Assembly: GCF_000369805.1 (NCBI RefSeq)
Contig: NZ_KB850224.1
Location: 3,367,149 to 3,431,148, forward strand
From: Acinetobacter sp. NIPH 2100
GTDB lineage: Bacteria; Pseudomonadota; Gammaproteobacteria; Pseudomonadales; Moraxellaceae
DNA length: 64,000 nt
Direction: 5' to 3'
Shown here: positions 18,473 through 28,752 of the stretch, in pieces
Layout: each line of letters begins with the position of its first letter
Numbering within the stretch: position 1 is the first letter of the stretch
The notes under the pieces: generated by a model
Databases searched by the model: none
Told to the model about the DNA's origin: nothing
Seen by the model: the letters and a program-made list of their open reading frames with translations, nothing else
Made by a program: the position numbers and the translations under genes

Positions 18473-19015
18473 ATGAATAAATACATGTTCAACATGATGA
18501 TTGGACTTTGCCTTCTCATTGGCATGCAAAATACCTTTGCATCCCCAGCCCAAAATAAATCGGTCAAAGAACTGATCAAACTCAGTGACCTCGAACATGT
18601 TTTAAATACCTCATTGGATGAGATGCAACCCGCACTTGATCTCGAAGCAGAAAACATTCTATTGCGCGTTTTAGGAAAAGAAAAACTTATCACCACACAA
18701 GAGCATCTTGCTGTGCTGGAATTAAGCCAATTATTAAAAGAAACCAGCTCAAAAGTCTTTGCTCGCCCAGAAACCGTTCGAGCAATAGAGAAAATTTATG
18801 CCGATAGCCTGAGCGAAGAAGAAATACAAGCCTATTTAAAATTTCTCAAAACGCCTGAAGGCAAATCGATTAATCAAAAAACACTGAAAATCAGCACCAA
18901 TGTTTTTCAATATATGAATAATTTAAGTCAAAAAACCTTAAATGATCCAGCGCAAAGTTCACAATTGAAAGAGCAGTTCCTCACCATCATCAAACCTTTA
19001 ATTCAAGAGGAGTAA
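18473..19015 (+). CDS. DUF2059 exported protein (second copy)
   Basis: The 180-residue paralogue of the preceding gene product has a cleaner signal peptide (MMIGLCLLIGMQNTFA, cleavage before SPAQN). Its central motif is YADSLSEEEIQAYLKFLKTP (about residues 116-135). It shares KEL-KL-D, QEHLAV, FARPET/FQHPTT and the C-terminal helical tail with the first copy, and is less AT-rich. The start ATG is at 18473; the sequence just upstream (AAGGCGG) acts as a possible Shine-Dalgarno. The family has unknown function. The duplicated unit seems to include the upstream intergenic stretch, which makes a segmental duplication more likely than a single-gene insertion. Confidence 0.82.
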   Translation: MNKYMFNMMIGLCLLIGMQNTFASPAQNKSVKELIKLSDLEHVLNTSLDEMQPALDLEAENILLRVLGKEKLITTQEHLAVLELSQLLKETSSKVFARPETVRAIEKIYADSLSEEEIQAYLKFLKTPEGKSINQKTLKISTNVFQYMNNLSQKTLNDPAQSSQLKEQFLTIIKPLIQEE

Positions 19016-19029
19016 CTGCTCAATCATGG

Positions 19030-19746
19030 TTACCAAGTCAATGGATTCCAAAGCTTAAATGGCTTAACCAAATGAACTTCAGACTTCTCATCATATTTGG
19101 CTGGTTTTAACTCTTGAGGTTTTGAGCGAACCTTGCCTGATGCATCTTGAGCGACAAAGTTATAGCTGGACGATTTTAATCGTGTGAAGGCAATTTCCTG
19201 ATGTGCCACCTTGTCTGGTGTAATCATGAATGGGCCTGTGTGCTCACTGCGTGATATCTTATTTTCTTCATCGTATTTAATAAAATAAGTTTGTGCAGCA
19301 TCGACCGTGAAGTCTAAATATTTTGGCTTTTGGAAATGTAATCCTGCCAAAGGACGGCTCACACTCAGGCGATAAGTCCCTGCTGGCAGCTCAACCCAAT
19401 AATAGTGGTTGTGCAATAAGCTTGGAATTCGATGCCCATTAATAAATAGATTTGCTGCTGCAATTTCCTGACGGTTCCAACGCGTATCTGGACGATATAA
19501 ATAGACCACCGCAGCCTGTTCATTTTGCGGTTTGATTGGCGCGTAATATTGGCCTAATTTTTGATTAACCCAACCGCCAACAGAGAAACCGCCGACATGA
19601 TATTGATCAAATAGACCCGGTTCTTTTTCTGTATCCACAGCTGGTAAGGTTGCAGTCAGCGCGATTGGTTTTTCTTCAACTGTCTTATGACTTTGACAGC
19701 CCGCCAATACCCCTGCACAACATAATGACAATACTAAATAACGCAT
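19030..19746 (-). CDS. DUF2846 lipoprotein
   Basis: The 238-residue protein starts with a lipoprotein signal peptide ending in the lipobox LAGC (Cys17), so it should be lipidated and anchored in the envelope. The middle contains AAVVYLYRPDTRWNRQ and VELPAGTYRLSVSRPLAG, typical of DUF2846, a beta-rich periplasmic domain of unknown function. The start at 19746 is preferred because GAGGG sits at the right distance, and the lipobox is then close to the N-terminus. A TTG at 19758 in the same frame is the alternative. The gene converges with the second DUF2059 gene, with only 14 bases between their stop codons. Confidence 0.82.
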   Translation of the reverse strand: MRYLVLSLCCAGVLAGCQSHKTVEEKPIALTATLPAVDTEKEPGLFDQYHVGGFSVGGWVNQKLGQYYAPIKPQNEQAAVVYLYRPDTRWNRQEIAAANLFINGHRIPSLLHNHYYWVELPAGTYRLSVSRPLAGLHFQKPKYLDFTVDAAQTYFIKYDEENKISRSEHTGPFMITPDKVAHQEIAFTRLKSSSYNFVAQDASGKVRSKPQELKPAKYDEKSEVHLVKPFKLWNPLTW

Positions 19747-19848
19747 GACATCCCTCAAGGCGTTTTCTTGGATTTATTTTTAACAGCGCAAAACTATGCA
19801 CATTTTTTCAATTTTTTAAGATTAACACCTCAACGCTTAATTGCAAAT

Positions 19849-19886
19849 AAAAAAAGCATGAAAAGCCAAGCCTTTCATGCTTTTTT
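19849..19886 (-). terminator. Terminator after clpX
   Basis: AAAAAAGCATGAAA (about 19850-19863) pairs with TTTCATGCTTTTTT (about 19873-19886). Confidence 0.88.
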
Positions 19887-19899
19887 AGATGAATGAGAA

Positions 19900-21210
19900 T
19901 TAGGCTGATTTGGAATCAATCACCTTCAAATCCTTCTTTTCAGTAACTTCTGACGTACCCACTTGTGGTAAGCGCTCTGCTTTAAAGGTTGGTTTAGCCG
20001 TACCATTAATGACAGCTTCATTCAAAATAACGGTACCCACATCTGTACGACTTGGTAAGTCATACATTGTTTCAAGCAAAACATTTTCCAAAATAGAACG
20101 CAAACCACGTGCACCCGTATTACGCTCAAGCGCTTTCTTCGCCACAGCACGTAACGCAGACTCATCAAAGACCAGATCTACATTTTCCATGGTGAAGAGG
20201 TATTGATATTGGCGTGTTAATGCATTTTTCGGTTCTGTCAAAATCTGCATTAATGCTTCTTCATCCAGCTCTTCCAAAGTTGCAATGACAGGCAAACGAC
20301 CAATAAACTCGGGAATCAAACCGAATTTAACCAAGTCAGTCGCTTCAACTTGACGGAACAATTCAGAGACTTTTTTACTGTCATCTTTGTTCTTTACATC
20401 CGCAGTAAAACCGATACCACCTTTCTCTTGGCGCTGCTGTACGATTTTTTCCAAACCAGAGAATGCGCCGCCACAAATAAACAGGATATTGGCAGTATCA
20501 ATCTGGATGAATTCTTGCTGTGGGTGCTTACGACCACCTTGTGGTGGAATAGAGGCAACCGTACCTTCAATCATTTTTAACAATGCTTGTTGTACACCTT
20601 CACCAGACACATCACGGGTAATTGAAGGATTTTCAGATTTACGGGTAATCTTGTCAATCTCATCAATATAGATAATGCCCTTTTGCGCTTTTTCTACATC
20701 GTAATCGGCTTTTTGCAATAACTTTTGCACGATGTTTTCAACATCTTCACCCACATAACCTGCTTCGGTTAAGGTGGTTGCATCGGCCATTGCAAAAGGA
20801 ACATCAAGTAAACGAGCCAATGTTTGAGCAAGTAATGTTTTACCCGAACCTGTCGGTCCGATCAGCAAAATATTACTTTTTGCGATTTCAATGTCTTGAT
20901 GTCCGTGAGTCGACTGACCTACTTTTAAACGCTTATAGTGGTTATAGACCGCAACAGATAAGGTTTTCTTCGCAACATCTTGTCCAATGACATATTGGTC
21001 CAAGGCAGCACGTATTTCGTGTGGTTTTGGCAAAGCTTTGGTTGCCCAATCACCTGCTTCAACTTGTTGGCTGGTTTGAACGAGATCTAAGCAGACATCT
21101 ACACACTCATTACAAATATATGCGTCCTCACCAGCAATCAATTTTCCAACTTCAGATTGCGTCTTACCACAAAATGAACAATGTTTTTGTCCTTGAGGAT
21201 GTTCGGACAT
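19900..21210 (-). CDS. clpX: ATP-dependent Clp protease ATP-binding subunit ClpX
   Basis: The 436-residue AAA+ unfoldase recognises tagged proteins and feeds them to ClpP in the cytoplasm. The N-terminal zinc domain uses Cys11, Cys14, Cys33 and Cys36. The Walker A motif is GPTGSGKT (about residues 118-125), Walker B is IIYIDEIDK, and the C-terminal sensor 2 region is [11 protein letters not shown]. Length and motif order match ClpX completely. The gene lies 41 bases downstream of clpP, and tig precedes clpP, giving the widespread tig-clpP-clpX order on the minus strand. lon does not follow here; a lipoprotein gene does instead. Confidence 0.97.
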   Translation of the reverse strand: MSEHPQGQKHCSFCGKTQSEVGKLIAGEDAYICNECVDVCLDLVQTSQQVEAGDWATKALPKPHEIRAALDQYVIGQDVAKKTLSVAVYNHYKRLKVGQSTHGHQDIEIAKSNILLIGPTGSGKTLLAQTLARLLDVPFAMADATTLTEAGYVGEDVENIVQKLLQKADYDVEKAQKGIIYIDEIDKITRKSENPSITRDVSGEGVQQALLKMIEGTVASIPPQGGRKHPQQEFIQIDTANILFICGGAFSGLEKIVQQRQEKGGIGFTADVKNKDDSKKVSELFRQVEATDLVKFGLIPEFIGRLPVIATLEELDEEALMQILTEPKNALTRQYQYLFTMENVDLVFDESALRAVAKKALERNTGARGLRSILENVLLETMYDLPSRTDVGTVILNEAVINGTAKPTFKAERLPQVGTSEVTEKKDLKVIDSKSA

Positions 21211-21251
21211 ATTTACTCCACAACTTAAATCTTAAACTTAGGTCCTAAAAA

Positions 21252-21857
21252 TCAGGGACGTTTGCTCAGCACTTCATCGACTAAACCATATTCTTTGGCT
21301 GCTTGTGCAGTCATGAAATTGTCACGATCTGTATCACGTGCAACGGTCTCATAATCTTGACCACTGTGTTCAGCCATTAAGCGATTTAAACGCTCTTTAA
21401 TAAACAAAATTTCACGTGCATGAATTTCGATATCAGACGCTTGTCCACGGAAACCACCCAATGGTTGGTGAATCATGACACGTGCATTTTCAAGACAGTA
21501 ACGTTTGCCTTTTGCACCTGCATTTAACAAGAATGCACCCATTGATGCCGCTTGTCCCATACAGTATGTCACAACATCTGGTTTGATAAACTGCATGGTA
21601 TCGTAAATCGCCATACCTGCTGTCACCGAGCCGCCTGGTGAATTGATATAAAGGTGAATATCTTTTTCTGGATTTTCTGCTTCAAGAAATAACATCTGCG
21701 CAACGATTAAGTTCGCCATGTTATCTTCAACTTCACCCGTCAAGAAAATAACACGCTCACGTAATAGACGTGAAAAAATATCGAATGAACGCTCACCACG
21801 AGATGATTGCTCAACGACAACAGGAACTAAAGCATTTTCAATAGTTGGAACATACAT
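21252..21857 (-). CDS. clpP: ATP-dependent Clp protease proteolytic subunit ClpP
   Basis: The 201-residue serine peptidase forms the tetradecameric proteolytic chamber used by ClpX and ClpA. The catalytic Ser lies in [11 protein letters not shown], His in MIHQPLGG, and Asp in the C-terminal DTDRDNFM region. The substrate-channel motif INSPGGSV is present. Length fits. It is co-oriented with clpX and separated by 41 bases, so the two are likely translated from one transcript. Upstream, a 353-base gap with a terminator separates it from tig, so clpP probably has its own promoter there. Confidence 0.97.
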   Translation of the reverse strand: MYVPTIENALVPVVVEQSSRGERSFDIFSRLLRERVIFLTGEVEDNMANLIVAQMLFLEAENPEKDIHLYINSPGGSVTAGMAIYDTMQFIKPDVVTYCMGQAASMGAFLLNAGAKGKRYCLENARVMIHQPLGGFRGQASDIEIHAREILFIKERLNRLMAEHSGQDYETVARDTDRDNFMTAQAAKEYGLVDEVLSKRP

Positions 21858-22159
21858 ACGTTTACTTATTCCTAAATTATTGTGACTCGATCTATGCCAA
21901 CAATATGAGGGATAATCAATGAAATTGCAAAAGGTTCAATCTGAAATATTCGATTTTTTAGACTAAAATCTGGCAATTTTTCGACAAATTAACACTTTGC
22001 TAACAGAGGGTTTGCAGACTTTACATCGATACTTTCAACCATAGAGATTTTCTGATGATACGTAACACAGCATATGCGCTTTCACAGTTATGCTTAAAGC
22101 TCTGCAAGCCCAAGTCTTACGGTTTTAAATCATCATGAAATACAGCACTCAAAATACCT
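21858..22159. other. Region upstream of clpP
   Basis: This stretch of about 300 bases between the tig terminator and clpP should contain the clpP-clpX promoter. Two very short plus-strand frames (15 and 27 codons, near 21919 and 22054) were seen but lack support. No hairpin other than the tig terminator and no clear operator was recognised. Confidence 0.4.
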
Positions 22160-22192
22160 AAAGAAAAAGGCGCATTAAGCGCCTTTTTCTTT
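22160..22192 (-). terminator. Terminator after tig
   Basis: AAAGAAAAAGGCGC (22160-22173) pairs perfectly with GCGCCTTTTTCTTT (22179-22192) around a 5-base loop. Confidence 0.92.
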
Positions 22193-22210
22193 CATCAACT
22201 TTTTAAAAGA

Positions 22211-23542
22211 TTAGCCACGGCGAGCTTGTTGTTCTTTCAATAAGTCTTCATAGCTGATCGCAACATCTTTTACTTTAGCAGCAGCTAAGATGTGATCAAC
22301 CACTTGGTCTTCTAACACAACAGCTTCAATTTGAGCACGTTGTTGTTGGTCATTTTTGAAGTATTCAACAACTTCTGTTGGATCTTCATAAGAAGAAGCC
22401 ATGTCATCGATGTAAGCATTAACACGTTCTTGGTCAACTTCAAGTTTAGCGTCAGCCAATACTTTGCTTACCAATACGCCAAGCTTCACTGATTTTTCAG
22501 CTTGCTCTTTGAACAATTCATCTGGAAGCATGCTGCTGTCAAATGCGCCTGCGCCTTGAGCACCAAACTGCTGAGTAAATTGTTGGATCATTTGTTGACG
22601 TTGACGATCAACTTCTTGAGCAACCATTGAAGCAGGAACTTCGATTTCGTTTGCAGCAACAAGTGCATCAAATGCAGCTTGTTTAACTTGGTTACGAAGA
22701 CCGTTGCGAACTTCACGTTCCATATTTTTACGAACGTCAGCTTTTAACTTGTCTAAGCCTTCTTCTTCAGTTAAACCAAAGATTTTTAAGAATTCAGCAT
22801 CGATTTCTGGAAGTTTTGCTTTTTCAACTTGCTTCACAGTGATTTTGAACTGAGCTGCTTTACCAGCCAAGTTTTCAGCTTGGTAATCTTCTGGGAAAGT
22901 CACGTCGATAACTTTCTCTTCACCAGCTTTCATACCAACGATACCGTCTTCAAAGCCTGGGATCATACGACCAGAACCAAGAACAAGTTTAAAGTCTTCA
23001 GCAGCGCCGCCTTCAAACTTCTCACCGTCAACAGTACCTTCGAAGTCGAAAGTCACTTGCATGTCTTTCTTCGCCATACCTTTGGTCACAGCCCAAGTTT
23101 GACGTTGCTTTTGCAAGTTTTCGATCATTACATCAACGTCTTTGTCGTTGATTTCTGATGCTTTACGTTCAACTTCCAAGTCAGCAAAAGCCTTCACTTC
23201 TACTTCTGGATAAACTTCAACAGTCGCTTCAAAAACTAAAGCATCATCTTTGTTTTCAACTTTCTCAATATTCGGCATACCGACCGCATTGATTTTTTCT
23301 TGTTGAATTGCTTCAAATACTGTGTCGCGAATGATGTCATTCACAACTTCTTGATAAATGCCCGCACCATATTCACGGCGAACAACATTCAAAGGCACTT
23401 TACCTGGACGGAAGCCGTTGATCTTCACAGTTTTGGCAGTGCGTTGTAAGCGAGCTTCAAACTGCTCGTTAACACGGCTCGTCGGTACAGAAACATTTAA
23501 ACGACGGGCAACGCCCGAAACCGCTTCAGTCGTTACTTGCAT
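22211..23542 (-). CDS. tig: Trigger factor
   Basis: The 443-residue ribosome-associated chaperone and prolyl isomerase folds nascent chains. The ribosome-binding signature GFRPGKVP is in the N-terminal domain (about residues 44-51). The FKBP-type domain spans about residues 155-240 with [15 protein letters not shown] and [14 protein letters not shown] long helical C-terminal cradle domain follows. The ATG at 23542 is preceded by GAGGAAG at good spacing and gives the family N-terminus ([10 protein letters not shown]). An upstream in-frame start at 23572 would add ten residues. The gene heads the tig-clpP-clpX cluster and is divergent from a TonB receptor gene. Confidence 0.96.
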   Translation of the reverse strand: MQVTTEAVSGVARRLNVSVPTSRVNEQFEARLQRTAKTVKINGFRPGKVPLNVVRREYGAGIYQEVVNDIIRDTVFEAIQQEKINAVGMPNIEKVENKDDALVFEATVEVYPEVEVKAFADLEVERKASEINDKDVDVMIENLQKQRQTWAVTKGMAKKDMQVTFDFEGTVDGEKFEGGAAEDFKLVLGSGRMIPGFEDGIVGMKAGEEKVIDVTFPEDYQAENLAGKAAQFKITVKQVEKAKLPEIDAEFLKIFGLTEEEGLDKLKADVRKNMEREVRNGLRNQVKQAAFDALVAANEIEVPASMVAQEVDRQRQQMIQQFTQQFGAQGAGAFDSSMLPDELFKEQAEKSVKLGVLVSKVLADAKLEVDQERVNAYIDDMASSYEDPTEVVEYFKNDQQQRAQIEAVVLEDQVVDHILAAAKVKDVAISYEDLLKEQQARRG

Positions 23543-23712
23543 GGCTTCCTCGATATTAGTTAGTAATAACAATTTTTAAAGTGCCACATTATATGACAAC
23601 TTTCTGGATATACAAAATCGGATGCTAAAAAAGCAAATTTATTTCTCATTTTACCCAAAAACATAGTTTTCTTAAATGAAGCTTAAAAGAAACGTTACTT
23701 TTTGTTGTTAGT

Positions 23713-23731
23713 GATAAGTATTATCACTATA
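23713..23731 (+). promoter_or_regulatory. Fur-box-like site upstream of first TonB receptor
   Basis: GATAAGTATTATCACTATA matches the consensus GATAATGATAATCATTATC at 14 of 19 positions. The site overlaps a palindrome, GTGATAA-GTA-TTATCAC (23711-23727), and lies 60 bases before the receptor start. Confidence 0.68.
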
Positions 23732-23790
23732 CTTTGCATTCTTTTTGAACATTTGTTCTATTTTTCTCGTCCATCTTTGGAACTCTAGTT

Positions 23791-25968
23791 ATGAGTAAAT
23801 TTAATTTGAATCCCCTTTCATTCGCATTACTTGGGGTAATGACCACATCAGCTTTCGCAGATACAAGCACGACATCTGAACATTCAAATACGCACCAACT
23901 GGCCACAATTGTGGTATCGGCAGCTGGATTTGAACAAGATATTAAAAATGCACCCGCTTCTATTAGCGTTGTCACAAAAGAAGATATTGAGAAGAAAAAT
24001 GCAACCAGCATTGCCGACCTACTTGCAGATGTGCCTGGTATCGATATCCGAGATGGTATTGGGAAAACCTCTGGTTTAAATATTAAAATGCGTGGCTTAG
24101 GCAATGAATACAGCCTGATTCTGATTGATGGGCGTCGTCAAACCACGTCTTCAGATGTCACACCCAATGGCTTTGGTGAGTCAGCAAATGGTTTCTTACC
24201 GCCACTGGCTTCAATTGAACGAATTGAAGTGATTCGTGGACCAATGGCAACACGCTATGGTTCAGAAGCAATGGGCGGTGTGATTAACATCATTACCAAA
24301 AAAATTAGCAAAGAATGGAATGGCAATGTCACTGTTAGTGGCAATGTAATGGAACATGGCGGTGAAGCCGATTCATGGAAAACCAGCGTCGTCGTAAATG
24401 GTCCGATCATTCAGGATAAACTAGGCGTACAGTTACGTGGTTCTTATTTAGATCGTCAGAAGTCTGAGCGCATTCCTGGTACTTCTGGTCGTGACCCACG
24501 CCCAAGCGAAGCAGACATTTATGATATCGGTGGGAAATTATCATTTAAATTAAATGAGCAAAATAATTTTTGGGTTGATGGTTTTCACTCTAGTCAAACT
24601 TATAAAAATGATGATAACCGTTTAGGTACACTTGATACACCTGCTCGTGCCAATGGTTATAAAGACGAATTAGAGTTCAAACGTGATCAAATTGCTGTAG
24701 GCCATAATGGTGACTATAGTTTTGGTCAATGGAACTCTTATGTCAGCCAAACTAAAACAGAAACAATTGGCCGTACAATTCCTAGAAATACGTTCCCTGG
24801 TAATGCCGCTGGTGGTCAAGATCGCACTTTAAAAAACACTGATTTAGTTGCTGACTCGCATGTAGTTTTACCTATCGCTGATCATAAGTTAACGATTGGT
24901 GCCGAATATAAAGAAGCTAAAATTGCAGATGATATTGCTGGTCTTGGCGCAACATTCAAAAAAGATTCGTTCTCTGTTTATGCAGAAGATGAATGGCGCA
25001 TCCTAGACAACCTTGGCTTTACGCTGGGTGGTCGTTATGAGGATCACTCAGGTTTCGGTGGTCAATTTAGCCCACGCGCATACCTCGTTTGGAATGCAAA
25101 TGACGAACTTACATTTAAAGGTGGTGTCAGCACAGGTTATAAGGCTCCTTCGGCAAAAGCACTTCATGATGGTGTTATTAGCGTAAGTGCTCAAGGCGCT
25201 TCTTTTGGAATTGGTTCTCCTAATTTAAAACCAGAGGAATCAATCAACTATGAGCTAGGTTTCAATTATAACAACGGTAATTTAGACCTTACCACTACCA
25301 CTTTCTTTACCAAGATTAAAAACCTAATTACCGAGGGTCCAGAATTACTAAACTGCTTTTATACAGCAAATCCAAATCGACCAGGTTGTGTAAATTACGG
25401 ATCACATATCACTCAGGATAGTTTTTCCCAAAGCATTAATGCAGATGAAGCGGAAACCAAAGGTGTTGAACTCAGCTTGAAATATAGCATTATTCCAGAA
25501 TGGGATATCAAAGCTGCATATACCTATATGGAAACCGAAATTACTAAAGGTAAAAATAAAGGTTCTTATCTAAACAATGTACCTAGAAATGCTCTAAACA
25601 TGACCTCAACTTGGCATATTAATGATGCATTTGATTTATGGTTACAACATGAATATAAGTCAGAGCGTAAACGCTACAGTACAGCACAAACTGCTGGTGA
25701 TGCTGCTCTTATTTACAATGCAACCAACAATAAGTTAAAGGGTTATAACTTATTCAACCTAGGTGCAAGCTATAGTGTGAATGATCAATTACGTTTCAAT
25801 GGTGCGGTCAACAACCTACTTGACAAAGATTTCACCAGCAATGGTTCATATATTGATTCAAACGGTAACCCAGCCTCTTATTATGACTATATGATGATTG
25901 GCTCAGGAATGTCAGGTACTTATCTTGCAGGTCGTAACTTCTGGTTATCGGTCTCTTATGATTTCTAA
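23791..25968 (+). CDS. TonB-dependent siderophore receptor (FepA/CirA-like)
   Basis: The 725-residue outer-membrane receptor imports a ferric siderophore, probably a catecholate, using TonB energy. A signal peptide (about 23 residues, ending TSAFA) is followed by the TonB box region ATIVVSAAG, then the plug domain (about residues 48-165) with APASISVVTKEDIE, MRGLGNEYSLILIDGRR and IEVIRGPMATRYGSEAMGG. The 22-strand barrel ends in WLSVSYDF with terminal Phe. The plug pattern resembles the FepA/PirA/BfnH group more than Fiu. The gene is preceded by a Fur-box-like site and followed by a terminator. The exact siderophore cannot be told. Confidence 0.9.
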   Translation: MSKFNLNPLSFALLGVMTTSAFADTSTTSEHSNTHQLATIVVSAAGFEQDIKNAPASISVVTKEDIEKKNATSIADLLADVPGIDIRDGIGKTSGLNIKMRGLGNEYSLILIDGRRQTTSSDVTPNGFGESANGFLPPLASIERIEVIRGPMATRYGSEAMGGVINIITKKISKEWNGNVTVSGNVMEHGGEADSWKTSVVVNGPIIQDKLGVQLRGSYLDRQKSERIPGTSGRDPRPSEADIYDIGGKLSFKLNEQNNFWVDGFHSSQTYKNDDNRLGTLDTPARANGYKDELEFKRDQIAVGHNGDYSFGQWNSYVSQTKTETIGRTIPRNTFPGNAAGGQDRTLKNTDLVADSHVVLPIADHKLTIGAEYKEAKIADDIAGLGATFKKDSFSVYAEDEWRILDNLGFTLGGRYEDHSGFGGQFSPRAYLVWNANDELTFKGGVSTGYKAPSAKALHDGVISVSAQGASFGIGSPNLKPEESINYELGFNYNNGNLDLTTTTFFTKIKNLITEGPELLNCFYTANPNRPGCVNYGSHITQDSFSQSINADEAETKGVELSLKYSIIPEWDIKAAYTYMETEITKGKNKGSYLNNVPRNALNMTSTWHINDAFDLWLQHEYKSERKRYSTAQTAGDAALIYNATNNKLKGYNLFNLGASYSVNDQLRFNGAVNNLLDKDFTSNGSYIDSNGNPASYYDYMMIGSGMSGTYLAGRNFWLSVSYDF

Positions 25969-25994
25969 GTAAATTAATACTCTGTGAGCTTCAA

Positions 25995-26020
25995 AAACCC
26001 TGCTAAAGCAGGGTTTCTTT
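25995..26020 (+). terminator. Terminator after first TonB receptor
   Basis: AAACCCTGCT and AGCAGGGTTT form a perfect 10-bp stem at 25995-26016, followed by CTTT. Confidence 0.82.
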
Positions 26021-26249
26021 ATTCATTTATACGAAGATCTTTAGAATTTACAAAGAAGCTTCTAAAAGAAACCTCTCAGCAGAGTCCATAAAAAATTCAA
26101 ATAAAACATATATATCAATTAATTATATATAACCATCACTACATTATCATTTTGCACAATTATTCATCATTAATACCAATTCAAGAAAATATCTTTAAAT
26201 TTCAAAACAATAAATATATACAACCCTTTATACAGAAGTTAAAGCTATT

Positions 26250-26268
26250 GATAACGATAATAATTATC
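26250..26268 (+). promoter_or_regulatory. Strong Fur box upstream of second TonB receptor
   Basis: GATAACGATAATAATTATC matches the Fur consensus at 17 of 19 positions. It lies in a 422-base gene-free, AT-rich region about 120 bases before the receptor start and is the clearest Fur site in the window. Confidence 0.88.
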
Positions 26269-26390
26269 AATAGACTTCGCACATATTGTTACATAGATTA
26301 ACAATTAATCTACTTTTACTCCTTTTTCTGTAAAAGTTCATCAGGTTGAAAGTTCTGTCATTCACCACTTCAATTTCAGGGGTTCTCTCA

Positions 26391-28655
26391 ATGGCAAAAA
26401 TCAAAAGTCGTAAACACCTTCGTACCACACCTTTAGTTGCTCTAGCGGCAAGTTTACCTTTAGCAGTGCATGCCGCACCTAAAGAAGAAAGTGTGGCAAA
26501 GCTTCCAACAATTGAAGTGAATGCAGAAAATACCTATAAAGTAGATACAGTAAGCTCTCCAAAATATACGCAACCATTACTCGATACACCTCAAACTGTA
26601 CAAGTCATCAAAAAAGAACTGTTACAGGAACAAGGTGCTGCTTCATTAGTTGAAGCACTGCGCAATACCCCAGGCATCACCCTACAAATGGGTGAGAATG
26701 GAAATACCAGCGCAGGTGACACTTTCCAAATGCGTGGTTTCTCGACCCAAACCTCTACCTATGTCGATGGTATTCGTGATCTCGGTGCCGTCAGCCGTGA
26801 TGTATTTAACTTAGAACAAATTGAAGTTGTAAAGGGCCCTTCTGGCTCTGAAGCTGGCCGTGGTGCAGCATCTGGTTATATCAACTTAGTCACCAAATTA
26901 CCAAAAGCTGAAAGCAGCCGAGAAGTTTCTGCTCGCTACAATACTGCTGAGAATGCACGCTTAACTGCGGACATTAACCAAGCCATTAACGAAAGCACCG
27001 CGATTCGTTTAAATGTAATGGGACAAGATGGTGGTGTTGAAGGCCGCGATGTTGTTGAGAACAATGGTTGGGCAATTGCTCCCTCGATTGCTTTCGGTCT
27101 AAATACAGATACACGTTTCTATCTATATTCTCAGCATGTTCGCCAAAATAATATTCCTGATGGTGGTATTCCTACAGTCGGGATGAAAGGCTTTTATAAC
27201 GCAGATGCAGATTTAAATAAGGCAAAAGAGGTTGATCGCTCGAATTACTATGGCAGTGTCAATGACTATGAAGACGTTGACGCTGATATAGTTACCGCAA
27301 AAATTGAAAGTGATTTTGGCGATAAAATTAAATTTACCAATACCTCTCGTTACGGTAAGTCGCAAATGAATCGCGCATTAACAGGCATTAATGCATTAAA
27401 TAAAAATGGATCAAACAATCCAGATGCATGGACGATTTCACGTTCACATCAAGGTGTTGATCAAGAAAATAAAATTCTTGCCAATACTTCATCTCTTAAT
27501 GTGAATTTTAAAACTGGCGAAGTAGAACATGATCTGGTTGCAGGCTTAGAATTCTTACAAGAACAGCAAATTTCTCGTACGTTATCAACCCAAGCACCAG
27601 GACAAATTCCTGCTCCATCAACAAAACCGGCAAACCTATACAATCCAAATCATTATGATGTTATGCCTAAACTCGTTTATACAGGTGCATATACTGATGG
27701 TGAAACCAATACAGCCGCAGCTTATTTATTTGACACCATTAAATTATTGAACAACCGCTTACAATTTAATGGTGGGGTTCGTGTAGATTACTATCACACA
27801 GACTATGAAGCACTGACAGTTGCAACCAACTCATCAACTGGTGTTGTAACAAAAACACCAACAGATTTAAAAGCACACGACACTCTAGTGAGTTGGAAAT
27901 TGGGCAGCTTATTTAAACCAACAGAAAACAGTAGTGTTTATGCCTCTTATGCAAAATCGCTGACACCTCCAGGTAGTGCAAACTTTGGATTATCAGCTGA
28001 AACCACTGGTACTCAAGCAACCAATAATGCACGCTCAAAACCTCAAGAAACCAATCACTATGAAGTGGGTGGGAAATGGGATGTGTTGAAAAATAAACTG
28101 GCGTTAAACGCTGCTGTTTATCGTACAGAAAATGAAAATCAATTTACCACTGACCCAATTACCAAAGAATCAATTCAAGAAGGTAAAACCCGAGTTGAGG
28201 GTGTTGAGCTAGGTGTGGTTGGTCAAATTACCGATGCATGGAATATTTCTGCGGGTGTTGCCCACATGAAAACCAAGCAAAAAAACCAGCAAAGCTTTGG
28301 TACTAATGGCGAAAAAACAGTAACCGATTCTGTTCGTTGGTCACCAGACTGGACTGCAACGTTATGGACAACATATGACATCGCTGGCTTTAAAGTAGGC
28401 TTAGGTGCACGCTATGTAGATGAACAAAAACGTGTTATTACCGACAGCACTGCGCCTGCAAACATGCCAAAAGTACCCTCTTATGTAGTGTTTGATGCAA
28501 TGGCAGGTTATAGTTTCAACAAAAATGCCTCACTGAACCTGAATGTCTATAACTTAGCAGATAAAGACTACATCAGCGCATTGAACAATGGTGGTAGCCG
28601 CTTTGTACTCGGCCAACCACGTTCAGCAGCATTAACATTCAACTACAAGTTCTAA
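26391..28655 (+). CDS. TonB-dependent catecholate siderophore receptor (Fiu/PiuA-like)
   Basis: The 754-residue outer-membrane receptor has a long basic signal peptide (KSRKHLRTTPLVALAASLPLAVHA). A TonB-box-like LPTIEVNAE follows, then a plug with PLLDTPQTVQVIKKELL, MRGFSTQTSTYVDGIRD and IEVVKGPSGSEAGRGAASG. The barrel ends ALTFNYKF. The DTPQTVQVI and FQMRGF patterns are those of the FhuA/Fiu superfamily. The ATG at 26391 follows AGGGG and gives the expected signal peptide; a TTG at 26346 adds 15 residues. A Fiu-type receptor next to a PiuC-type hydroxylase, as here, is a familiar arrangement in Acinetobacter and Pseudomonas (PiuA-PiuC). A nearly consensus Fur box precedes the gene. Confidence 0.88.
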   Translation: MAKIKSRKHLRTTPLVALAASLPLAVHAAPKEESVAKLPTIEVNAENTYKVDTVSSPKYTQPLLDTPQTVQVIKKELLQEQGAASLVEALRNTPGITLQMGENGNTSAGDTFQMRGFSTQTSTYVDGIRDLGAVSRDVFNLEQIEVVKGPSGSEAGRGAASGYINLVTKLPKAESSREVSARYNTAENARLTADINQAINESTAIRLNVMGQDGGVEGRDVVENNGWAIAPSIAFGLNTDTRFYLYSQHVRQNNIPDGGIPTVGMKGFYNADADLNKAKEVDRSNYYGSVNDYEDVDADIVTAKIESDFGDKIKFTNTSRYGKSQMNRALTGINALNKNGSNNPDAWTISRSHQGVDQENKILANTSSLNVNFKTGEVEHDLVAGLEFLQEQQISRTLSTQAPGQIPAPSTKPANLYNPNHYDVMPKLVYTGAYTDGETNTAAAYLFDTIKLLNNRLQFNGGVRVDYYHTDYEALTVATNSSTGVVTKTPTDLKAHDTLVSWKLGSLFKPTENSSVYASYAKSLTPPGSANFGLSAETTGTQATNNARSKPQETNHYEVGGKWDVLKNKLALNAAVYRTENENQFTTDPITKESIQEGKTRVEGVELGVVGQITDAWNISAGVAHMKTKQKNQQSFGTNGEKTVTDSVRWSPDWTATLWTTYDIAGFKVGLGARYVDEQKRVITDSTAPANMPKVPSYVVFDAMAGYSFNKNASLNLNVYNLADKDYISALNNGGSRFVLGQPRSAALTFNYKF

Positions 28656-28692
28656 ATTATTCAATCAAAACTTAAGCTTGAATAGATGAACT

Positions 28693-28738
28693 CAGCCTGT
28701 CAGAAAAGGTATACTTTTTCGACAGGCTGTACTTTTTT
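28693..28738 (+). terminator. Terminator after second TonB receptor
   Basis: CAGCCTGTC and GACAGGCTG pair, with an inner GAAAAG/CTTTTTC stem, followed by ACTTTTTT. It sits only 15 bases before the piuC-type gene, so downstream expression may depend on readthrough. Confidence 0.75.
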
Positions 28739-28752
28739 GAAGGGTTTTAAAT

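Noticed and set aside
21919..22137. Two very short plus-strand frames (15 and 27 codons) between clpP and tig
   Set aside because: One has a GAGGG upstream, but neither has a recognisable peptide or conserved context, and they lie in the probable clpP promoter region.
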